Source of the DNA: Parapedobacter koreensis
Lineage (GTDB): Bacteria > Bacteroidota > Bacteroidia > Sphingobacteriales > Sphingobacteriaceae
Length of the DNA: 64,000 nt
Direction: 5' to 3'
NCBI RefSeq assembly: GCF_900109365.1
Contig: NZ_FNZR01000009.1
Span: 124,001-188,000, forward strand
The notes below the pieces were generated by a model. That model had not been told where the DNA came from. It ran no database searches and saw nothing but the letters and a program-made list of their open reading frames with translations. Below, piece by piece: positions 28,400 through 39,059 of the stretch (positions within the stretch are counted from its first letter, which is position 1; every line of letters starts with the position of its first letter). A program made the translations under genes and the position numbers.

Positions 28400-28812
28400 T
28401 GAAGAAGCTATTCATCGATACAAATATCGTGATAGACCTGTTGGCCAAGCGTGCGGATTTTTATAAAGATGCACAGGAATTATTTTCCCTGCCGGACTAT
28501 AGCGACACCACACTCTATATATCCGCGCTGACTTTTGCCAATACGAACTACCTGCTTTTGAAACATTATAAGCCCAAGGCAGTTCGCGGTATCCTCGTCC
28601 AATTTAAAGTTCTGGTCAATATACTTACCACCGATGACCGGATTATCGAGTTGGCGTTGGGATCTGACTTTGATGATTTTGAAGATGCTACCCAACATTA
28701 TACGGCGTTAGTTCATGATATGGATGCGATTATTACGAGAAATAAAAGGGACTTCAAAACCGCCAATCTTCCTGTTATGACCGCAAGGGAATTGCTTAAC
28801 ACGGCACCATAA
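28399..28812 (+). CDS. PIN-domain toxin (VapC-like ribonuclease)
   Basis: This 137-residue PIN-domain protein has the first acidic residue at Asp7 in LFIDTNIVIDLL and late acidic residues in DMDAIITRNKRDF. The central position that is Glu in classical VapC reads FANTNYLL here, as in a Bacteroidota sub-group where it is not conserved. Such toxins cut RNA in a metal-dependent manner and are held inactive by the antitoxin encoded just upstream. The pair sits between addA and addB with a well-formed promoter, in contrast to the decayed regulator beside it. This suggests a recent insertion or active retention. Confidence 0.87.
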   Translation: MKKLFIDTNIVIDLLAKRADFYKDAQELFSLPDYSDTTLYISALTFANTNYLLLKHYKPKAVRGILVQFKVLVNILTTDDRIIELALGSDFDDFEDATQHYTALVHDMDAIITRNKRDFKTANLPVMTARELLNTAP

Positions 28813-28822
28813 TCCGATAACC

Positions 28823-31723
28823 ATGCCCCCATTTCTCCGACAAGTTGCAGCAGATTTATTGTCCCGGTTTGATGATGACCTGAAGGACGTGGCGGTGGTA
28901 CTGACCAATAAACGACCCATTGTCTTCCTGCGCAAGCACTTAGCCGATCTGGCGGGTAAGCCGCTTTGGAGTCCTTCGTTTTTCACGATACAGGAGTTCC
29001 TCCGCCAATCTACGACTATACCGGAGGCCAGTTCGCTCATGCAATTCTTCATCCTGCACCAACTGCATAATGCATTGCTCCGCGAGGAGGGTCGCCCGGA
29101 GGAAACACCGGATGAGTTTTATCCATTGGCCGAAACCATCCTGAGCGACTTTGCCCAATTGGATTACGATCTGGCAGCACCGGAAGATGTTTATGCCGAA
29201 CTGCGCGACATCGCCCTGCTCCAACAACGATTCCCACACCTGTCTGCCGAGCAGCAACGCTTCATGCGGCAGTTCTGGGAGTCTTTCTCTGTCGGTAAAC
29301 AAACGGCTATCCAACAGAAATTCCTCCAGCTGTGGGGGCGCTTGCCGACCCTTTACCGACGGTTTAAGGATGAGCTTATCCGGCAAGGGCTGGCTACTAC
29401 AGCGGGTATCTACCGCGACCTCGTGGAAGGCCGTGCCACCAATCCCGATTTTATGGTTGCATACAAGCAGGTGGCATTCATCGGTTTCAACGCGCTTAAC
29501 CGCTGCGAAGTGCGTCTGTTCGTCCAATGGCAGGAGGTCGGTAAAGCATTATTCTATTTTGATGCAGACAGTTATTACCTGGATGACGACCTGCAGGAGG
29601 CGGGATTGTTTCTACGCAAAAACATCCGGCAATATGGATTGAAGCAAGCTTTGGGTGATGTTCCAGCCTTATTGGCCGCCAAAACCGGGCCAATAGACAT
29701 CCGTGCTACTTCCGGCAAAGTGGCGCAAGCCAAATTGTTAGCTACTTTGATTGCGGATCGGCCTGCCGACAGGGATGCCCCCACCAGCACGGCTATCATC
29801 TTGGCCGACGAAAGCCTGCTGATTCCGGTGCTGCAAAGCCTGCCCGAGGGCATTGACTTTAATGTCACCATGGGCTATCCCTTGATACAGTCGACACTCT
29901 TCGGTTTCGTAGACCTTTGGTTGGGTGTCCAACAACAACTGGCTGCCAACCAAGGCCGCACTGTGCATCACCTCGACGTAGAAGCCGTCCTCACCCATCC
30001 ACTGAGCGGTGTATTAGTTGACGAACGCGACGCATTGCAGAAAAAAATGGTCGCCAATGAATGGCTGGAAGTACCTGCAAGCGAACTCCAATTTGAAACA
30101 GGCAGCTATCCTGCGTTTTTTGTACCACAGACCAGCAATGATGCACTCCTTCAAGCCCTGCATATACTGTTGGATGGCGTGCTCCGACAACGCCAGGAAA
30201 CCCATAGTCTCCGGCACATTGAAGCGGTGCTCATCCTTGCCGTGAAGAAAGCCCTTAACCTGTTGCAGGAGGGACTAGCTCACTATTCCGAACTGTCTTT
30301 GCCTTTCCTGTGCGCGCTCATCCGAAAAGCACTTCAAAGCATATCGGCGCCTATTGAAGGCGAACCCCTGAAGGGTATCCAGGTTATGGGATTGCTCGAA
30401 AGCCGCTGCCTCGACTTCGATGAGGTATACCTCATTGGCGCCAACGAGGGTACATTGCCCAACATCACGGCAGCGCCAACCTTCATCCCCGACTCCATCC
30501 GGCGCGCCAATGGCCTGCCCGTGCTGGAAAACCAGGACGCGCTTTCGGCTTATTTGTTTTACCGTCTGCTGCAACATCCTCGGCACATCACGGTCGTATA
30601 CAACGCTGTGGTAGACGACAATAACAGCGGCGAAGTGAGTCGATTCATCCGCCAGTTGACTTTTGAAAGCCGGTTTACCTTCGTACGCCGCAGCCAGCAG
30701 CAACCCATCAAAACCATTCCTGCACCGTCGGCGCTCAGCGTGCCCAAAACCGGAGCAGTAGGACACAAATTGAGTCGCTACCTGAATGATACCAACACCG
30801 ACCGTCCAAAATTGTCGGCCTCTGCATTGACCACTTACCTGCAATCGCCGCTCCTTTTTTTCCTTAAATACATCGCTGGCATCAAAGAACCACCCCGGGT
30901 GGCCGAAGAGTTTGAGATGAATAGGCTGGGTAGCGTCGTACACCAAGCGATGCAAGACACCTATGAGCAGTTAAAAGCAGAAAGCGACACCATCACGGCC
31001 TCCGCCATCCACCGGAAAATCAAGACCCTGCCCCAAATTTGTTTGCAGGCGTTGTCGAAGGAGTTATACGGCGAAGCAGGAAGGATACAGGCTCCTAACA
31101 GCATGCAGCGCATCCTGCTCAAGGTCGCCGAGGAATATGCCGCAGTGTTCCTGCATTATGACGCGACGCATGTAGCGCCGCTGCGCATTGTGGAACTCGA
31201 AAACGAGCGCGACTATTCCGTCGAATTTCCGATTACGGTGCAGGGTGAACTTCGGACGGTCAAGCTCTATGGCATCATCGATAGAGTTGATGAGGTAAAT
31301 GACAAGACGCGCATCGTGGATTATAAGACAGGACGGGATGAGGTGAAGTTCCAAGGGCTGGACACGCTGTTTGCGCCCGCCTCGGCCAAGAGTAATAAGG
31401 CGATGATCCAAACGCTGTTTTATACCTATGTGTACGAGCAGGTGACGGGCAAACGCGGGGTAGAACCCAACCTGTACATTGCTCGCAAGCTTCGCAAGGA
31501 GGGGTCATTGTTCTACATGGGCGGTCGAGGGGGCAATTTCCTTGCTGAGGGAGCCGCATTGGAAGACATCAAGGATCAGTTTGTGGCCTTCCTGCGCCGG
31601 ACATTGGAAGAGCTGTTTGATCCGGACGTGCCCTTCCGGCACAACCCTGATGCGGTGCTGTACCCGAATGACCCCTACCGGGAGTTTATCGGACAGGAAA
31701 TGCTCGATAACGACGAAAGCTAA
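28823..31723 (+). CDS. addB: AddB-type PD-(D/E)XK nuclease/helicase-like subunit
   Basis: This 966-residue protein has a degenerate helicase-like body and a C-terminal PD-(D/E)XK nuclease with RIVDYKTGRDE (Asp833, Lys835). The N-terminus FLRQVAADLLSRF and the segment LESRCLDFDEVYLIGANEGTLP are typical of the AddB/RexB-like family of Bacteroidota. With the AddA-type protein at 24043 it should form the break-processing helicase-nuclease that replaces RecBCD. No iron-sulfur cysteine set (as in Bacillus AddB) could be recognised at the nuclease. It starts 10 bases after the toxin gene and may share that operon's promoter as it now stands. Confidence 0.88.
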   Translation: MPPFLRQVAADLLSRFDDDLKDVAVVLTNKRPIVFLRKHLADLAGKPLWSPSFFTIQEFLRQSTTIPEASSLMQFFILHQLHNALLREEGRPEETPDEFYPLAETILSDFAQLDYDLAAPEDVYAELRDIALLQQRFPHLSAEQQRFMRQFWESFSVGKQTAIQQKFLQLWGRLPTLYRRFKDELIRQGLATTAGIYRDLVEGRATNPDFMVAYKQVAFIGFNALNRCEVRLFVQWQEVGKALFYFDADSYYLDDDLQEAGLFLRKNIRQYGLKQALGDVPALLAAKTGPIDIRATSGKVAQAKLLATLIADRPADRDAPTSTAIILADESLLIPVLQSLPEGIDFNVTMGYPLIQSTLFGFVDLWLGVQQQLAANQGRTVHHLDVEAVLTHPLSGVLVDERDALQKKMVANEWLEVPASELQFETGSYPAFFVPQTSNDALLQALHILLDGVLRQRQETHSLRHIEAVLILAVKKALNLLQEGLAHYSELSLPFLCALIRKALQSISAPIEGEPLKGIQVMGLLESRCLDFDEVYLIGANEGTLPNITAAPTFIPDSIRRANGLPVLENQDALSAYLFYRLLQHPRHITVVYNAVVDDNNSGEVSRFIRQLTFESRFTFVRRSQQQPIKTIPAPSALSVPKTGAVGHKLSRYLNDTNTDRPKLSASALTTYLQSPLLFFLKYIAGIKEPPRVAEEFEMNRLGSVVHQAMQDTYEQLKAESDTITASAIHRKIKTLPQICLQALSKELYGEAGRIQAPNSMQRILLKVAEEYAAVFLHYDATHVAPLRIVELENERDYSVEFPITVQGELRTVKLYGIIDRVDEVNDKTRIVDYKTGRDEVKFQGLDTLFAPASAKSNKAMIQTLFYTYVYEQVTGKRGVEPNLYIARKLRKEGSLFYMGGRGGNFLAEGAALEDIKDQFVAFLRRTLEELFDPDVPFRHNPDAVLYPNDPYREFIGQEMLDNDES

Positions 31724-31798
31724 CTAAACGGAAGCCTTTATTTTCAATTTCTGAAAAAAATCATTAACTTTATCTCAAGCAGTTAAACGGAGAACACC

Positions 31799-32029
31799 AT
31801 GAAGGGTTTGGAACGCATCACACTTGATCCGAATGTAATGGGAGGTAAACCCTGCATAAGAGGCATGCGAATAACAGTGGGCACGCTCGTAGGGTTACTT
31901 GCTTCAGGTTATTCTAATAAAGATATCTTGAAAATGTATCCTTATTTGGAAGAAGAAGACCTGCGCGAAGCGCTGACTTATGCCGCATGGCGATCGGAGG
32001 AGTTTGAAGCTCCGCTCATTATTGCATGA
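31799..32029 (+). CDS. DUF433-family antitoxin
   Basis: This 76-residue protein of the DUF433 (VapB45-like) family has the signature ITLDPNVMGGKPCIRGMRITV, followed by a winged-helix-like segment (YSNKDILKMYPYLEEEDLREALTYAAW). Family members are antitoxins for DUF5615 PIN-like toxins. The stop overlaps the next ATG by four bases (ATGA), which is typical coupling. A TAACTTTA at 31765-31772, one mismatch from the -7 consensus, is the likely promoter. It is the second toxin-antitoxin-type pair within 4 kb. Confidence 0.88.
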   Translation: MKGLERITLDPNVMGGKPCIRGMRITVGTLVGLLASGYSNKDILKMYPYLEEEDLREALTYAAWRSEEFEAPLIIA

Positions 32030-32391
32030 AAGTACTGATTGACATGAACCTGTCACCCGACTGGGTACAAGCTTTTGGCCTTCATGGGATAGAAGCTGTA
32101 CATTGGACAACTGTAGGCAGGTTTGATGCTCCCGATAGCATGTTGATGGATTGGGCCCGTGAAAATCAGCACATTGTTTTTACCCACGACTTGGATTTTG
32201 GTACAGCATTAGCGTTGACTAAAGCCGAAAAACCCAGTGTCATCCAAGTACGAACGCAGAACGTCACTGTGGAGTACCTAAGTCGAATAGTAATTACAAC
32301 AATAAACGATTATCAAGCGATTCTGAAAAAGGGAGCATTGATTATCATTGATGAGCATAAAAAAAGAATCCGGATCCTACCCCTAAAATAA
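32026..32391 (+). CDS. DUF5615 PIN-like toxin
   Basis: This 121-residue PIN-like protein has the DUF5615/Mut7-C pattern: VLIDMNLSPDW at the start (Asp6), HGIEAVHWTTVG, and FTHDLDFGTALAL with paired aspartates. The acidic residues would form the metal site of a ribonuclease. It is paired with the DUF433 antitoxin by a four-base overlap. It ends 32 bases before the tail of the thiamine operon, which comes from the other strand. Confidence 0.88.
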   Translation: MKVLIDMNLSPDWVQAFGLHGIEAVHWTTVGRFDAPDSMLMDWARENQHIVFTHDLDFGTALALTKAEKPSVIQVRTQNVTVEYLSRIVITTINDYQAILKKGALIIIDEHKKRIRILPLK

Positions 32392-32423
32392 TGCTACGAC
32401 CTTACACCGACACGGATAGTCGC

Positions 32424-33467
32424 TCACCCCAACCGCTCCGCATATGCCGTGACGCCATGTTGTTTGGCTAACTCTACCGCCAAACGGCTCCGCTTGCCAG
32501 AAGTACAAAAAAAGACAATCGGGCGCCCGCTAACCACCCATTCATCCATACGGTGCGGCAACTCATACAATGGGATATTGATGTGGGCGCCGTCGTGACC
32601 TTCTGCGTACTCCCACGGTTCGCGTACATCTATCAGCAACGCATTATCCGTTGGGGCTACCACCTTGTCTGCCGCCACCTCATCCTGCGAAAATGCATCT
32701 TGCGGCTGTAGTGCCTGGATGTGCTTATTTTCTTCCATGGCCGAAAAGCTGAACAGTTGATAACCATTGCCGCTCACGTCTATCAACAACAGCTTGCCTG
32801 CCAGTACCTCACCGTAGCCACCCAGCACCTTTAGTGCCTCGTTGGCCATCAGCGTGCCGACAATGCCGGGCAGCACATTGAGTACACCATCGATGGCGCA
32901 TGAACCACATACAGCGGGCGGCTCAGGGTATAGGCAGCGATAGGTAGGGCCTCCTGCGTAGTTGAACACGGATACCTGTCCGGTGTAGCGGTCTATCGCT
33001 CCCGAGACGAAGGGCACCTGCTGGATGACGCAAGCATCGTTGACCAGGTACCGGGTCTCGAAATTATCCGTACCATCCACTACCAAATCATGCGCACCGA
33101 TGAGCGCCAGCGCATTGTCCACGGACAAAGCGTCTATATAGGCGGTGAACTGCACCAAAGGTTGCTGAGCCGATAGCCTTTGCACGGCGGTCTCTGCCTT
33201 ATTTTTCCCGACATCCATCGGTGAAAACAGCACCTGTCGATGTAAATTGTGGTAGCTTACCGTATCGGGATCAATGACGCCAATATGGCCTACTCCTGCC
33301 ATAGCGAGGTATTGTAAGACCGGACACCCCAACCCTCCTGCCCCCACCACCAGTACACGGGCAGCCCTTAGTCGCTGCTGAGCCTCCCGGCCAAAGCCGG
33401 CCAGCTTCAAGTGGCGATCGAAATAATGTGCTTCCGTTGGGGTGAGCGGTTGTACTTGCTGTGCCAT
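32424..33467 (-). CDS. thiF: ThiF/MoeB-type adenylyltransferase with C-terminal rhodanese domain
   Basis: This 347-residue protein should adenylate the C-terminal glycine of ThiS so that sulfur can be loaded. The nucleotide-binding loop is VVGAGGLGCPVLQYLA. The E1-like core continues with DNLHRQ-type NLHRQVLF, TDNFETRYLVND and VLPGIVGTLMANEALK. A rhodanese domain follows with the active-site loop FFCTSGKRSR and could pass the sulfur. The zinc CxxC pairs seen in MoeB are not conserved (TYRC instead of CYRC, and no second pair). The ATG at 33467 gives the usual N-terminus; an upstream in-frame ATG would overlap thiH. It is the last gene of the thiamine operon. Confidence 0.85.
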   Translation of the reverse strand: MAQQVQPLTPTEAHYFDRHLKLAGFGREAQQRLRAARVLVVGAGGLGCPVLQYLAMAGVGHIGVIDPDTVSYHNLHRQVLFSPMDVGKNKAETAVQRLSAQQPLVQFTAYIDALSVDNALALIGAHDLVVDGTDNFETRYLVNDACVIQQVPFVSGAIDRYTGQVSVFNYAGGPTYRCLYPEPPAVCGSCAIDGVLNVLPGIVGTLMANEALKVLGGYGEVLAGKLLLIDVSGNGYQLFSFSAMEENKHIQALQPQDAFSQDEVAADKVVAPTDNALLIDVREPWEYAEGHDGAHINIPLYELPHRMDEWVVSGRPIVFFCTSGKRSRLAVELAKQHGVTAYAERLG

Positions 33468-33489
33468 TGATACAAAGATAAGATTTCGT

Positions 33490-34599
33490 TTACAACTGCA
33501 ATGCGTGGTCCCAGTCTTTCCATACGGGCTCATACCCTGCGTCCTTAATGACTTGCGCGATGGCGGCCGGGCTTCGCCCGTCATCTATTTCGAACTGCTC
33601 CAAGCTTTGGGGTTCAACGGCGTAACCACCGGGATTGGTCTTTGAGCCCGCACTGATGGACGTGATACCCAGCTTGATGATATGGTCGCGGAAGCGGGGG
33701 CTTTCCCGCGTAGACATGGATAGCTCCACGTCGCCGTTGAACAGCCGCCACGCACAGATCAGCTGCACCAATTCGCGATCGGTAATGACCGACTTAGGCT
33801 GCAAACTGCCAACATGAGGGCGCAGGCGGGGAAACGACACCGAAAACTTGCTTTGCCAATAGGTCTTTTCCAGGTACTGCAAATGCAGTGCCGCGAAAAA
33901 GCTGTCCGCCCGCCAGTCGTCAAGCCCCAACAATGCACCGATACCAATTTTGTGGATGCCTGCCCGGCCGATGCGATCGGGACATTCCAGCCGGTAATCG
34001 AAGTTTGATTTTTTGCCCTTCGGATGGTGCGTCCGGTAATCTTCCCGGTGGTAGGTTTCCTGATAGACCAAAATGGTATTTACCCCCAACGTATGCAGTT
34101 CGGCATAGTCAGCCTCGTCCAGCGGCTGTACTTCCATGGCGATGTGTTGGAAATGCTGCTTCACCAAAGGTAGCATCTGGCGGAAATAAGGCATACCCAC
34201 CTGTTGTTGGGCTTCACCCGTCACCAACAGAATATGCTGATAGCCCATCGCCTTCACAGCAAGCAGTTCTTGAAGGAGTTCTACCGCTGTCAACGTTTTG
34301 CGCGGAATCTTGTTATCGAGGCTAAAGCCGCAATACGTACAGATATTCTGGCATTCGTTTGAAAGGTACAGCGGCGCATACAGTTGGATGACCTTACCGA
34401 AGCGTTTTTGTGTAGCCTGTTGGCTCAGCCAAGCCATCTGTTCCAAATAAGGTGCCGCAGCAGGTGAAATTAGTGCCTTGAAATCGGTTAATGTCCGCTG
34501 CTCCCGTGCTAATGCACGCTGCACATCTCCTTCCGTCATCCCATAGATGGATCGCAGCTCATTGTCCCAGTTGTATTGATTGAATATCGGTGTAAACAT
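33490..34599 (-). CDS. thiH: 2-iminoacetate synthase (tyrosine lyase)
   Basis: This 369-residue radical-SAM enzyme cleaves L-tyrosine to dehydroglycine and p-cresol and supplies the two-carbon unit of the thiazole ring. The CX3CX2C cluster motif is CQNICTYC. The regions ILLVTGE, QETYHREDYRTHHPKG and SMSTRESPRFRD are characteristic of ThiH. It stands between thiG and thiF, which is the expected neighbourhood. Use of ThiH in place of the oxygen-dependent glycine oxidase ThiO means this thiazole branch works without oxygen. The start is the ATG at 34599, 69 bases after the end of thiG. Confidence 0.96.
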   Translation of the reverse strand: MFTPIFNQYNWDNELRSIYGMTEGDVQRALAREQRTLTDFKALISPAAAPYLEQMAWLSQQATQKRFGKVIQLYAPLYLSNECQNICTYCGFSLDNKIPRKTLTAVELLQELLAVKAMGYQHILLVTGEAQQQVGMPYFRQMLPLVKQHFQHIAMEVQPLDEADYAELHTLGVNTILVYQETYHREDYRTHHPKGKKSNFDYRLECPDRIGRAGIHKIGIGALLGLDDWRADSFFAALHLQYLEKTYWQSKFSVSFPRLRPHVGSLQPKSVITDRELVQLICAWRLFNGDVELSMSTRESPRFRDHIIKLGITSISAGSKTNPGGYAVEPQSLEQFEIDDGRSPAAIAQVIKDAGYEPVWKDWDHALQL

Positions 34600-34625
34600 G
34601 TTTTTTCTTTTGCTTTAGGCAGCAG

Positions 34626-34667
34626 GCTGTAAGCTTACGGCTTATAGCTTGTAGCCTATTGCTTATC
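34626..34667. repeat. Heptanucleotide repeat, six units, between thiG and thiH
   Basis: Reading the plus strand from 34626, six 7-base units follow without interruption: GCTGTAA, GCTTACG, GCTTATA, GCTTGTA, GCCTATT and GCTTATC. They fill most of the 69-base gap and stop one base before the thiG stop codon. It is a degenerate short tandem repeat with no coding role visible. Confidence 0.7.
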
Positions 34668-34668
34668 A

Positions 34669-35442
34669 CTAATCCAAAAAAGCCGTGAGCGGGCTTGTTG
34701 CTATGGCGGCGGCCTGCTGGCCGGGAAGCCCTGCTATAAAAGCCTGCCGTCCGGCCTTTACGGCCCACTTGAATGCCTCGGCAATACCTGCTGGATCGCC
34801 CGCCGTAGCCATCGCCGTATTGACCAGCACCGCATCCGCCCCAAGCTCCATCGCCTGAGCGGCATGGCTGGGCGCACCAATACCCGCATCTACCACGACC
34901 GGTACATGGGATTGGTCAATAATGATACGTAACATCTCTTGCATGGCCAACCCTTTGTTACTGCCGATAGGTGCCCCCAATGGCATCACGGCGGCCACGC
35001 CTACCTCCTCCAGCCGCTTGCATAACACCGGATCAGCGTGGCAATACGGCAAGACCACAAAACCTAGTTTCACCAATTGCTCCGCTGCGGCTAGGGTCTC
35101 CACGGGATCGGGCATCAGGTATTTGGGATCGGGATGGATTTCCAGCTTCAGCCAGTTGGTCTCCAGCGCTTCCCGTGCCAATTGGGCCGCAAATACCGCT
35201 TCTTTGGCATGGCGTACGCCCGATGTGTTGGGTAACAGGTGCATGTGACCATGCGCCAAGTGCTTCAATAAAGTATCTTGCTCCTGCGCAGCATGTTCCA
35301 CGCGTTTCAATGCTACGGTTACCAATTCCGTTTCGGAAGCCAGCAGCGCCTCTTCCATGATTCGATGATTGCCAAACTTCCCAGTACCTGCAAACAGGCG
35401 TGACGAAAAAATCTTGTCGGCTATTTTCAGTGTGTCTTTCAT
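34669..35442 (-). CDS. thiG: Thiazole synthase
   Basis: This 257-residue (beta/alpha)8-barrel enzyme forms the thiazole phosphate ring from deoxyxylulose phosphate, dehydroglycine and the thiocarboxylate of ThiS. The Schiff-base lysine is in VTVALKRVE. The phosphate-binding end of the barrel shows [28 protein letters not shown]. Length and start ([23 protein letters not shown]) are normal. Its ATG overlaps the stop of thiE by four bases, so translation is coupled. Confidence 0.96.
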   Translation of the reverse strand: MKDTLKIADKIFSSRLFAGTGKFGNHRIMEEALLASETELVTVALKRVEHAAQEQDTLLKHLAHGHMHLLPNTSGVRHAKEAVFAAQLAREALETNWLKLEIHPDPKYLMPDPVETLAAAEQLVKLGFVVLPYCHADPVLCKRLEEVGVAAVMPLGAPIGSNKGLAMQEMLRIIIDQSHVPVVVDAGIGAPSHAAQAMELGADAVLVNTAMATAGDPAGIAEAFKWAVKAGRQAFIAGLPGQQAAAIATSPLTAFLD

Positions 35443-36113
35443 TTTTTTGATAATGCGTGATCGGTGGTCAGTAACTGGTGATCAGTGGCCAGTAGTGCCG
35501 CAATAGCTTGGCATGCCGCTACCTTATCCGCGGCGTTGTGTATCGCTCCTGAGACCGCCACGCCATATATTCCGGTTTCCTTCAGCTTGTGGATATCCCC
35601 GGACATAATCCCGCCAATGGCAATTAGAGGAACATGGACGCCTTGAGCCCTCGCTGCGGCAACGATCCGGTGGATACCCATCAGTCCTAAAACCGGACTA
35701 AGCTTTTCCTTAGTCGACGTAAAGCGAAAAGGGCCCACTCCGATGTAATCGATATCATATCGGCTAAGCCGAAGCACATCTTCCAAGGTATTGGCCGTAC
35801 AACCAATGATTTTCCCGGGGCCTAGTATATGCCGTGCATCCGCGGGGTGCATGTCTTCCGCGCCGATATGCACGCCATCAGCATCCACTACCTTGGCTAC
35901 GTATACGTCGTCATTAACGATTAATTTGGCACCATAGCGTTTCAACCGCGGATATATTTCCAGCGCAGTGGCCAACCGTTCGTCCGTACTGGCTTGCTTC
36001 ATACGCAACTGCACCCACATACAACCGCCTTTACAAACATCTTCCACCTGCTGGACGATGGGATAATCGGCCAGCGAATGGGTGATATAATGCATTTTAT
36101 TGATATGTTCCAT
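35439..36113 (-). CDS. thiE: Thiamine-phosphate synthase
   Basis: This is a 224-residue TIM-barrel enzyme that couples HMP pyrophosphate and thiazole phosphate to thiamine phosphate. Motifs include VQLRMKQAS (pyrophosphate contact), [43 protein letters not shown] and IAIGGI. The ATG at 36113 is chosen because longer readings overlap the neighbouring ThiE-like gene and look non-coding; MHYIT at 36095 is an alternative. The last 14 or so residues ([14 protein letters not shown]) are encoded by a heptanucleotide repeat at 35458-35492, so the C-terminus has been extended by repeat DNA. Confidence 0.94.
   Translation of the reverse strand: MEHINKMHYITHSLADYPIVQQVEDVCKGGCMWVQLRMKQASTDERLATALEIYPRLKRYGAKLIVNDDVYVAKVVDADGVHIGAEDMHPADARHILGPGKIIGCTANTLEDVLRLSRYDIDYIGVGPFRFTSTKEKLSPVLGLMGIHRIVAAARAQGVHVPLIAIGGIMSGDIHKLKETGIYGVAVSGAIHNAADKVAACQAIAALLATDHQLLTTDHALSKK
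35458..35492. repeat. Heptanucleotide repeat, five units, inside the 3' end of thiE
   Basis: On the plus strand the units are TGATCGG, TGGTCAG, TAACTGG, TGATCAG and TGGCCAG. They are read in thiE as a TDH-containing tail beyond the normal TIM-barrel end. It is the second degenerate heptamer tract in this operon, with a different motif from the first. Confidence 0.65.
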
Positions 36114-36150
36114 TTTTCTTTTGCAATCAAATACGTGATTAAACCTCCGG

Positions 36151-36753
36151 TTAGCATGCCGAAGAGGCCAACGGCAGGTCTGCGACGGCAGCCTGGCATG
36201 CCTCAAAGCGCTGCCGAGATCGCCCGGCTTCCCAAATATATCCCATGACAGCGGCAGCTTTGAAGCCATGCCGATACACGGTAGGCAAATGCTCGGGCGT
36301 GACCCCTCCCAACGCCACCCACAGCGTATTTCCTTCAGGCCTTGGGATGGTGAGTAACGATACATTGCCGGCATACCCCTTTTTGGAAATACTATCAAAT
36401 ACCGGGCTGATAAATGTGCGGTCGGCTACCTGAGCAGCGGCCTCGACCTCCGCTTGGGTATGCGCCGAGCAGGAAATTTGTCCCTTATTCTGCATGCCTC
36501 CTTTTTCAAGCAGTATACCCAAAGGAAGATGTACCCCCAATAGATCAAACTCGTCAAATAATGTAATATGGCTATGCATAATGATACATTTGTGAAAACA
36601 GGAATCGATTCTGCGTAGCAGCGCCCGCATCTCATAACGGCTTGCATGCGGTTTGCGGAGGTGAAGCCCCGTTAAACCCGCTTCAAATAGATCGTTGAGT
36701 GCATCTGCCTCCCCTTTGAAAAAATCCTCCCGCGTGATGACCGACAGCTGCAT
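36151..36753 (-). CDS. ThiE/TenI-like thiamine-phosphate synthase paralogue
   Basis: This 200-residue TIM-barrel protein is related to ThiE and TenI, with LSVITRE, GLHLRKPHAS, FDLLGVHLPL, ISCSAHTQAE, TFISPVFDSISKKGY and ALGGVTPEHL. The HLRKP segment replaces the QLR.K of true ThiE, and the ND pair is replaced by MHSH, so phosphate and metal contacts differ from thiE next door. It could be a thiazole tautomerase (TenI-like), which would aromatise the ThiG product, or a diverged synthase. It lies nine bases after thiC and before thiE in the operon, so a thiamine role is well supported even though its reaction is not fixed. Confidence 0.82.
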   Translation of the reverse strand: MQLSVITREDFFKGEADALNDLFEAGLTGLHLRKPHASRYEMRALLRRIDSCFHKCIIMHSHITLFDEFDLLGVHLPLGILLEKGGMQNKGQISCSAHTQAEVEAAAQVADRTFISPVFDSISKKGYAGNVSLLTIPRPEGNTLWVALGGVTPEHLPTVYRHGFKAAAVMGYIWEAGRSRQRFEACQAAVADLPLASSAC

Positions 36754-36762
36754 ACCTTTCCC

Positions 36763-38861
<2,099 letters not shown>

Positions 38862-38920
38862 ATCGGCATGTTCATTAATTTCATGCCTTAGGAAGCCACC
38901 AAAAGGTGTGAGGACTCCGG

Positions 38921-39004
38921 TACTTTTCCCTTCGCAGGCATTATCCTGAGCAGGTTATGAGGGTTATTCTCAGCCTCCGCAATCACATGCGGAAAGCACC
39001 CCTA
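38921..39004 (-). ncRNA. TPP riboswitch (THI element)
   Basis: Read on the minus strand, the element has the conserved THI core: GGGGTGC at the 5' side, GGCTGAGA, an ACCC-containing turn, ACCTGCTCAGGATAATGCC and CGAAGGGAAAAG. These bind the pyrimidine and pyrophosphate parts of thiamine pyrophosphate. It lies between the expected transcription start (near 39010) and thiS. Downstream, a short CACC-TTTT-GGTG hairpin stands before thiS without a U-tract, which favours control of translation start over termination. Ligand excess should shut the thiamine operon. Confidence 0.95.
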
Positions 39005-39016
39005 AAGCATTGGAGT

Positions 39017-39024
39017 CAAAGGTA
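39017..39024 (-). promoter_or_regulatory. -7 box of the thiamine operon
   Basis: On the minus strand TACCTTTG (39024 down to 39017) matches TAnnTTTG and would start transcription about seven bases later, just at the 5' edge of the riboswitch. No TTTG is seen at -33. Confidence 0.6.
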
Positions 39025-39059
39025 GGTTTTTTTTGGATAATATTAATCGCTGATTGGGA

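Noticed and set aside
30275-30955. 226-codon open frame antisense to addB
   Set aside because: Wholly within the well-supported addB frame; composition is that of a reverse reading.
36114-36398. 95-codon upstream extension of thiE
   Set aside because: It overlaps the ThiE/TenI-like gene out of frame and does not resemble the family.
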